NCBI GenBank assembly: GCA_902472225.1
Contig: CABRNB010000031.1
Span: forward strand, 1-27,203
DNA length: 27,203 bases
Reading direction: 5' to 3'
From: Caccousia sp900752115
Lineage (GTDB): Bacteria > Bacillota > Clostridia > Oscillospirales > Acutalibacteraceae
The notes under the pieces are model-generated. The model was given only the letters and a program-made list of their open reading frames with translations. It searched no databases and was not told the origin of the DNA. Positions 23,801 to 27,203 of the stretch are shown here, in pieces (position 1 is the first letter of the stretch; each line of letters opens with the position of its first letter). The position numbers were made by a program, and so were the translations under genes.

Positions 23801-24199
23801 ATGCGAAAAAGCAGGGGAGTGGAGAAGCGGGAATGGGTGACAGCATTGCGTGCTGTTGTATTGGGAACGGTGGGGGGGAGCCTGGCTGTTTTTTTGCTGC
23901 TGGTCGCTTCTGCGTATGCGTTCGTCACGATGAAAAAGATTCCGCAGGCAGCAGTTCCGATCATTATCCTTTTCCTCTCCGCTCTTGGTGCATTGCTGAG
24001 TGGCTTCCTGACAGCTCGTATTGCAGGAAAACGTGGATTGCCTCTTGGAGCTTGTTCGGGCCTTCTGTTGTTTCTTCTTTTTGCTGCTGCAGGGATCTCC
24101 ATCTGCACTGTTGTCTCCTGGCCGGGAACAATAACGCGAATGTTGGTCATGATCCTTGCCGGGGCGCTGGGGGGATATGGCGGCATCCGAAGGAAATGA
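23801..24199 (+). CDS. TIGR04086 family membrane protein
   Basis: A 132-residue protein of unknown function with four predicted membrane helices. It has a basic start (RKSRGVEKREW), helix 1 around residues 18-41, helix 2 (VPIIILFLSALGALLSGF), a positively charged turn ARIAGKRG, helix 3 (LGACSGLLLFLLFAAAGISI), and helix 4 near the end (MLVMILAGALGGYGG). This layout and its place right after yajC fit the clostridial TIGR04086 family. The start at 23801 has GAGGAGG at ideal distance, but that site lies inside a stable hairpin. An in-frame upstream start (23777) would sit in the hairpin and is unlikely. Confidence 0.85.
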   Translation: MRKSRGVEKREWVTALRAVVLGTVGGSLAVFLLLVASAYAFVTMKKIPQAAVPIIILFLSALGALLSGFLTARIAGKRGLPLGACSGLLLFLLFAAAGISICTVVSWPGTITRMLVMILAGALGGYGGIRRK

Positions 24200-24205
24200 T
24201 TAAAA

Positions 24206-24226
24206 AATGAATATTATGCATTCATT
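24206..24226 (+). terminator. Weak hairpin after the TIGR04086 gene
   Basis: AATGAAT pairs with ATTCATT across a 7-base loop, 7 bases after the stop. The stem is AT-rich and the tail is not a clean T run, so termination here is uncertain. Confidence 0.3.
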
Positions 24227-24258
24227 TACATAATTCATTTTAGTCAGTTTACATAATT
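24225..24258. repeat. Pair of 11-bp direct repeats upstream of the spoIIM-like promoter
   Basis: TTTACATAATT occurs at 24225-24235 and again at 24248-24258, 23 bases start to start, about two helical turns. The pair lies about 40 bases upstream of the predicted -35 of the spoIIM-like gene. It could be a tandem operator; no regulator is identified. Confidence 0.5.
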
Positions 24259-24298
24259 TAAGAAAACATATTTTCTCTGCATAACTGTATATTTTCTG

Positions 24299-24327
24299 TT
24301 GCGTTCTATGAGAAGTTGTATTATAGT
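24299..24327 (+). promoter_or_regulatory. Sigma A-type promoter of the spoIIM-like gene
   Basis: TTGCGT (24299-24304) and TATAGT (24322-24327) are 17 bases apart, about 95 bases before the gene. In B. subtilis spoIIM depends on the mother-cell factor sigma E. I did not find a clear sigma E site, so this vegetative-type match may not be the only promoter. Confidence 0.55.
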
Positions 24328-24424
24328 AGAGTTGATACAGGATTGCATTCTGTTTGCGGAATTTTTTATAACCTCTCTTCATAGTTATGTCCTGCGGGGT
24401 AATTCTCTGTAGGAGGCATGTGAA

Positions 24425-25054
24425 ATGAGGCTTATGAGGACAAACATTGTATCAGATCGTTCCAGAACAGGAAACCGTTCTTCCCATCCAGCCCTGTTGT
24501 GTCGTGCGCATCTTGCGCTCTATTTGCTGGCGGTTTGCTTTTTGGCAGGAACGATTCTCGGAACGGTTGCATCCGTGCATGCCGACACGCAGATTATGCA
24601 GCGATTTGATTTTTTATTTCAGACAAGTGCTTCTTTGCGGCTTTCAGAGCCTGTCTATTCGCTTTTTTTCGCTTCGTTTGCCTCATCCTTCCTGTTTCTG
24701 ATGATTTGCTTTTTGTGCGGGCTTTCCATGTGGGGGTTTTTGTTCGTTCCTGCCATTCTCTTTTTTCGCGGGTATGGCGTGGGTCTAACGGCCGGCTTTC
24801 TCTGTTACACTTACCACTGGATGGGTGCACTGTTTCATTTGCTGGTATTGCTGCCGGGCGTCTCTTTCATCTGTCTGGCACTTTTATTTTCCAGCCGCGA
24901 GGCTTTTCGCGCGTCGCGCTCTTTAGCCCGCACAGGTCATCTCGATTTTAAGATTTATGTTATGCGCTTTGGATTTACGCTCTCTCTGGCCTTTGGCGCG
25001 GCGGTTGTAGATGTCATCACCTCCGTATGCTTTGCAGGATTTTTTTCCTTTTAG
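24425..25054 (+). CDS. SpoIIM-like integral membrane protein
   Basis: A 209-residue membrane protein with about five predicted helices: residues 31-50 (LYLLAVCFLAGTILGTVAS), 78-100, 104-125, a segment LFHLLVLLPGVSFICLALL, and a C-terminal helix. The motif FFRGYGVGLTAGF followed by the HxxLLxLPG-type segment is that of the stage II sporulation protein M / DUF95 superfamily. In sporulating bacteria SpoIIM works with SpoIID and SpoIIP in septal peptidoglycan remodelling during engulfment. The place directly before xerD matches the Firmicute synteny. AGGAGG lies about 7 bases before the ATG. The assignment to SpoIIM itself rather than a relative is likely but not certain. Confidence 0.75.
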   Translation: MRLMRTNIVSDRSRTGNRSSHPALLCRAHLALYLLAVCFLAGTILGTVASVHADTQIMQRFDFLFQTSASLRLSEPVYSLFFASFASSFLFLMICFLCGLSMWGFLFVPAILFFRGYGVGLTAGFLCYTYHWMGALFHLLVLLPGVSFICLALLFSSREAFRASRSLARTGHLDFKIYVMRFGFTLSLAFGAAVVDVITSVCFAGFFSF

Positions 25055-25105
25055 CAGAGCGATCGACAAACTGTGAGAACGTGGAAAGAGGATAGGGTAA
25101 TACAA

Positions 25106-26008
25106 ATGATGGATTATTGCAAAGGGTTTGAACAATATCTGCAGCAGGAAAAGCACGTATCCAACAATACATTGGATTCGTACCGCCGGGACACGGAGCA
25201 TTTTCTCTCATATTTGCAAGCAAACGGAGTGGAAGATCCAAGCCTCGTATCTCCCCAGGATGTGGAAGCGTACATTGCCCATCTTTCTGCATTGCAAAAA
25301 AGCAGCGCCACTGTGACAAGAAGCATTGCTTCGATTCGAAGCTTTTATCAATATCTGATTGCAAGCGGCTGCGCGGTTGATAATCCGGCAAAGGCTGTCA
25401 AGCTTGAAAAGCCGGAGAAAAAGCTTCCGCAGATACTAACCGGCAAAGAAATTGAGCTTTTGCTGAGCCAACCGAACGCAAAGGAACCGAAGGGCTGCCG
25501 CGATAAAGCCATGCTGGAGCTTTTGTATGCTACCGGAATTCGGTCTTCCGAGCTGGTGGAATTGAATGTGGGCGATATAGATTTGCGCGCAAGTATTCTG
25601 GTGTGCGGACGAGGAAAAAGCGGAGAGCGGAGAATTCCCGTTCACTCCACAGCAGTTGCCGCTGTATCGGATTATGTTTGCCGGGTACGTTCAACCATTC
25701 TCTCTCCTGACGGGGGACAAGCCCTGTTTACAAATCTGAACGGCCGCCGATTGACACGGCAGGGATTTTGGAAGATCGTTAAGGGCTATGCAGAACAGGC
25801 CGGTATTGTAAAAGAGATTACACCCCATACGCTGCGCCATTCCTTTGCTCTCCACCTTTTGGAAAACGGGGCGGATTTGAAGGATATTCAGCTGATGTTG
25901 GGACATGCCGACATTTCTTCGACACAAATTTACGTACACCTATTGAACGATCACTTTAAAGAGGTATATAATAGTTGTCATCCCCGGGCAAAGCTTGGGT
26001 ATCGTTGA
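25106..26008 (+). CDS. xerD: Site-specific tyrosine recombinase XerD
   Basis: Resolves chromosome dimers at dif sites, working with a partner recombinase at the end of replication. The 300 residues have an N-terminal SAM-like core-binding domain (about 1-95: FEQYLQQEKHVSNNTLDSYRRD) and the C-terminal catalytic domain with all active-site residues: Arg146 (ATGIRSSEL), Lys171, His241 and Arg244 (HTLRHSF), His267 (LGHADI) and the nucleophile Tyr276 (TQIYVHL). The end is short, as in Xer proteins and unlike phage integrases. The ATG at 25106 has GATAGGG about 8 bases upstream; ATG 25109 is adjacent. It lies 51 bases after the spoIIM-like gene and is probably cotranscribed with it. XerC versus XerD is decided here mainly by synteny. 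Confidence 0.92.
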   Translation: MMDYCKGFEQYLQQEKHVSNNTLDSYRRDTEHFLSYLQANGVEDPSLVSPQDVEAYIAHLSALQKSSATVTRSIASIRSFYQYLIASGCAVDNPAKAVKLEKPEKKLPQILTGKEIELLLSQPNAKEPKGCRDKAMLELLYATGIRSSELVELNVGDIDLRASILVCGRGKSGERRIPVHSTAVAAVSDYVCRVRSTILSPDGGQALFTNLNGRRLTRQGFWKIVKGYAEQAGIVKEITPHTLRHSFALHLLENGADLKDIQLMLGHADISSTQIYVHLLNDHFKEVYNSCHPRAKLGYR

Positions 26009-26047
26009 CTGTGGACATGCGGTAAATTTTAAGTAGGAGTGATTTTT

Positions 26048-26920
26048 TTGGGTCTCTTTTCCATCAACTACAACAAGCCGGGACCTGGCGTTTCAAAGGA
26101 TGCGCCGGTCAAGAAGCCGTTTTTCCGTTTTTGGGAAGTATATTTCAGAAAGTTTTTTGATTTGATAAAACTCAACATGCTTTTTGCGATTCCCACGGCT
26201 GTTACGATTGTTCTTGTGTTTGCCTTTGGTTTCTTTATCTCCGGCATTAACCAGTCGCTTTCTTTTCTGGGATATCTTCCGTTTGTCCTTTTATCACCGT
26301 TTGTCGCCGGTCTGACATTTGTCTGCCGTAATTACGCACGGGAAGAGCATGCGTTTATTCTTTCGGATTTTTGGGATGCTGTAAAAAACAACTGGAAGCA
26401 GTTCCTGGTTAATGGTTTAATCTGCTATGTTTTTTATATGTTGATGTCTGTCGCGATTTCTTTTTATTCGACGCAGGTTCAGCAAAATTCCCTTCTGTAT
26501 GTCCCGCTTGTGGTTTGCCTGGTGTTGGCGTTCCTCTTCATTTGTGCTCAGTTCTACATTCCTGTAATGATTATTACCTTTGATTTGAGCCTTTCTAAAA
26601 TTTATAAAAACGCTTTGATTTTTGCGATTGTTGGACTCTGGCGCAACTTAATGCTCATTGCAATTATCGGCGTATTTATTCTGGCAGCCGTTATTTTCTT
26701 CCTGGTACTTCCTCCACTGGCCATTATGGTTTTGCTTGTTCTTCTTATCTTCTGGGCGTTTGGCTTTTTCGGATTTCTTGTTAACTTTGCCGTTTATCCG
26801 CTTCTTGTAAAATACATCATCAAGCCCTACGAAAAGGAGCAGGAGGATAAGAAAAACGCTCTCGGAGAAACGTCCGAAGAAGAAGAGGACGAGCCTGATT
26901 TCCAGGATTCTCTTTATTAA
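26048..26920 (+). CDS. YesL family (DUF624) membrane protein
   Basis: A 290-residue integral membrane protein of unknown function. The start GLFSINYNKPGPGVSKD is characteristic of clostridial YesL/DUF624 proteins. It is followed by an amphipathic stretch, about five or six membrane helices (AIPTAVTIVLVFAFGFFI, LPFVLLSPFVAGLTF, WKQFLVNGLICYVFYMLM, LLYVPLVVCLVLAFLFI, NLMLIAIIGVFILAAVIFFLVL and a final hydrophobic segment) and a charged Glu/Asp-rich cytoplasmic tail. The start is TTG at 26048, with AGGAG 9 bases upstream; the GTG at 26039 overlaps that site. No sugar transporter genes, its frequent partners elsewhere, are near. No clear terminator follows before the insertion sequence. Confidence 0.88.
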   Translation: MGLFSINYNKPGPGVSKDAPVKKPFFRFWEVYFRKFFDLIKLNMLFAIPTAVTIVLVFAFGFFISGINQSLSFLGYLPFVLLSPFVAGLTFVCRNYAREEHAFILSDFWDAVKNNWKQFLVNGLICYVFYMLMSVAISFYSTQVQQNSLLYVPLVVCLVLAFLFICAQFYIPVMIITFDLSLSKIYKNALIFAIVGLWRNLMLIAIIGVFILAAVIFFLVLPPLAIMVLLVLLIFWAFGFFGFLVNFAVYPLLVKYIIKPYEKEQEDKKNALGETSEEEEDEPDFQDSLY

Positions 26921-26969
26921 CCCATTAACCCTTTGAAACAGACAATAATAAAAATTCCCCTTGATGCAG

Positions 26970-27203
26970 TGAACCGTGAACCGCCCTAGATTGTGCGGAC
27001 AGCACAAAAAGAGTCCCTGAGTAGGAAAATTCAATTTTAGCAGGAGTGGCGCAGCGAGAGCGGCGGCACTCCTGTTTTGCTTTGGATGCGCTCGTGATTG
27101 TAAAAATGGATGTAACGGTCAATCATCTCATCGGCTTCAGAGAAGGTTGCCGGTTTGTGGCGGTAAATACACTCCGTTTTGAGGATAGAAAAGAAATTTT
27201 CTG
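26970..27203 (-). mobile_element. IS3-family insertion sequence, transposase 3' end and one terminus (rest beyond window)
   Basis: The region holds the end of an IS3-family transposase gene on the minus strand, followed by about 60 noncoding bases and a candidate terminal inverted repeat. On the plus strand the terminus reads TGAACCGCCCTAGATTGTGC. The exact boundary is ambiguous because TGAACCG is duplicated in tandem (26970-26976 and 26977-26983). The 5'-TG end is typical of the family. The other end lies outside the window. Confidence 0.8.
27037..27203 (-). CDS. IS3-family transposase (OrfB/integrase core), C-terminal part
   Basis: The minus-strand frame is open from the window edge to a TAA at 27037-27039 and encodes 54 residues. 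It contains ENFFSILKTECIYRH, where the first E fits the last acidic residue of the DDE catalytic triad. It then reads DEMIDRYIHFYNHERIQ and GVPPLSLRHSC, the characteristic end of rve-type IS3/IS150 transposases. The 5' part is outside the window, so intactness cannot be judged. Confidence 0.92.
   Translation of the reverse strand, partial: ENFFSILKTECIYRHKPATFSEADEMIDRYIHFYNHERIQSKTGVPPLSLRHSC

Noticed and set aside
26005..26033. Possible promoter (TTGACT, then TTTAAG 17 bases later) for the YesL gene
   Set aside because: The -10 is poor, and initiation would fall on or after the ribosome binding site.

Overview
The window looks like a chromosomal segment of an endospore-forming Firmicute, most likely a mid-GC Clostridia of the Oscillospiraceae/Ruminococcaceae type. 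The evidence is an alpha/beta small acid-soluble spore protein, a BofC-like protein, a SpoIIM-like protein, strong AGGAGG-type ribosome binding sites with frequent TTG/GTG starts, and clostridial synteny (yajC next to a TIGR04086 membrane protein, spoIIM-like next to xerD). The genus is not determined; the placement is inference from gene content. Nearly all of the window is ordinary core genome. The clearest accessory pieces are a decayed gene remnant (about 18.85-19.03 kb) and the end of an IS3-family element at the right edge.

Layout. 1-1.5 kb: the tail of an unknown gene, a conserved hypothetical gene, a spore SASP gene and, convergent to it, a BofC-like gene. 1.6-7.9 kb: a class A penicillin-binding protein, then homoserine dehydrogenase, homoserine kinase and aspartate kinase, which cover the first step and the branch-specific steps of threonine synthesis. 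7.9-9.1 kb: a noncoding stretch, a minus-strand tRNA-Pro(GGG), and a VanY-type D,D-carboxypeptidase. 9.1-12.6 kb: GltX and GlnRS in tandem from one promoter, closed by a shared terminator facing birA. 13.6-18.8 kb: divergent promoters drive birA (minus) and a compact operon (plus) of DUF951, prfA, sua5, coaE, a lytic transglycosylase and an M18 aminopeptidase.

18.8-22.1 kb: a strong terminator, a broken minus-strand gene, pyruvate kinase (minus) with a structured leader, and a divergent second VanY-like gene in which every metal-site residue has been replaced. 22.1-24.2 kb: tgt, yajC and a TIGR04086 membrane protein whose ribosome binding site lies inside a 23-bp terminator-like hairpin. 24.2-26.9 kb: an AT-rich regulatory region with an 11-bp direct repeat, then spoIIM-like, xerD and a YesL-family membrane protein. 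26.97-27.2 kb: the 3' end of an IS3-family insertion sequence.

I found no CRISPR array, prophage, or obvious defence or secondary-metabolite system. The most interesting items are the VanY enzyme/pseudoenzyme pair, the RBS-in-terminator hairpin before the TIGR04086 gene, the gltX-glnS tandem, and the promoter-proximal repeats and leaders.
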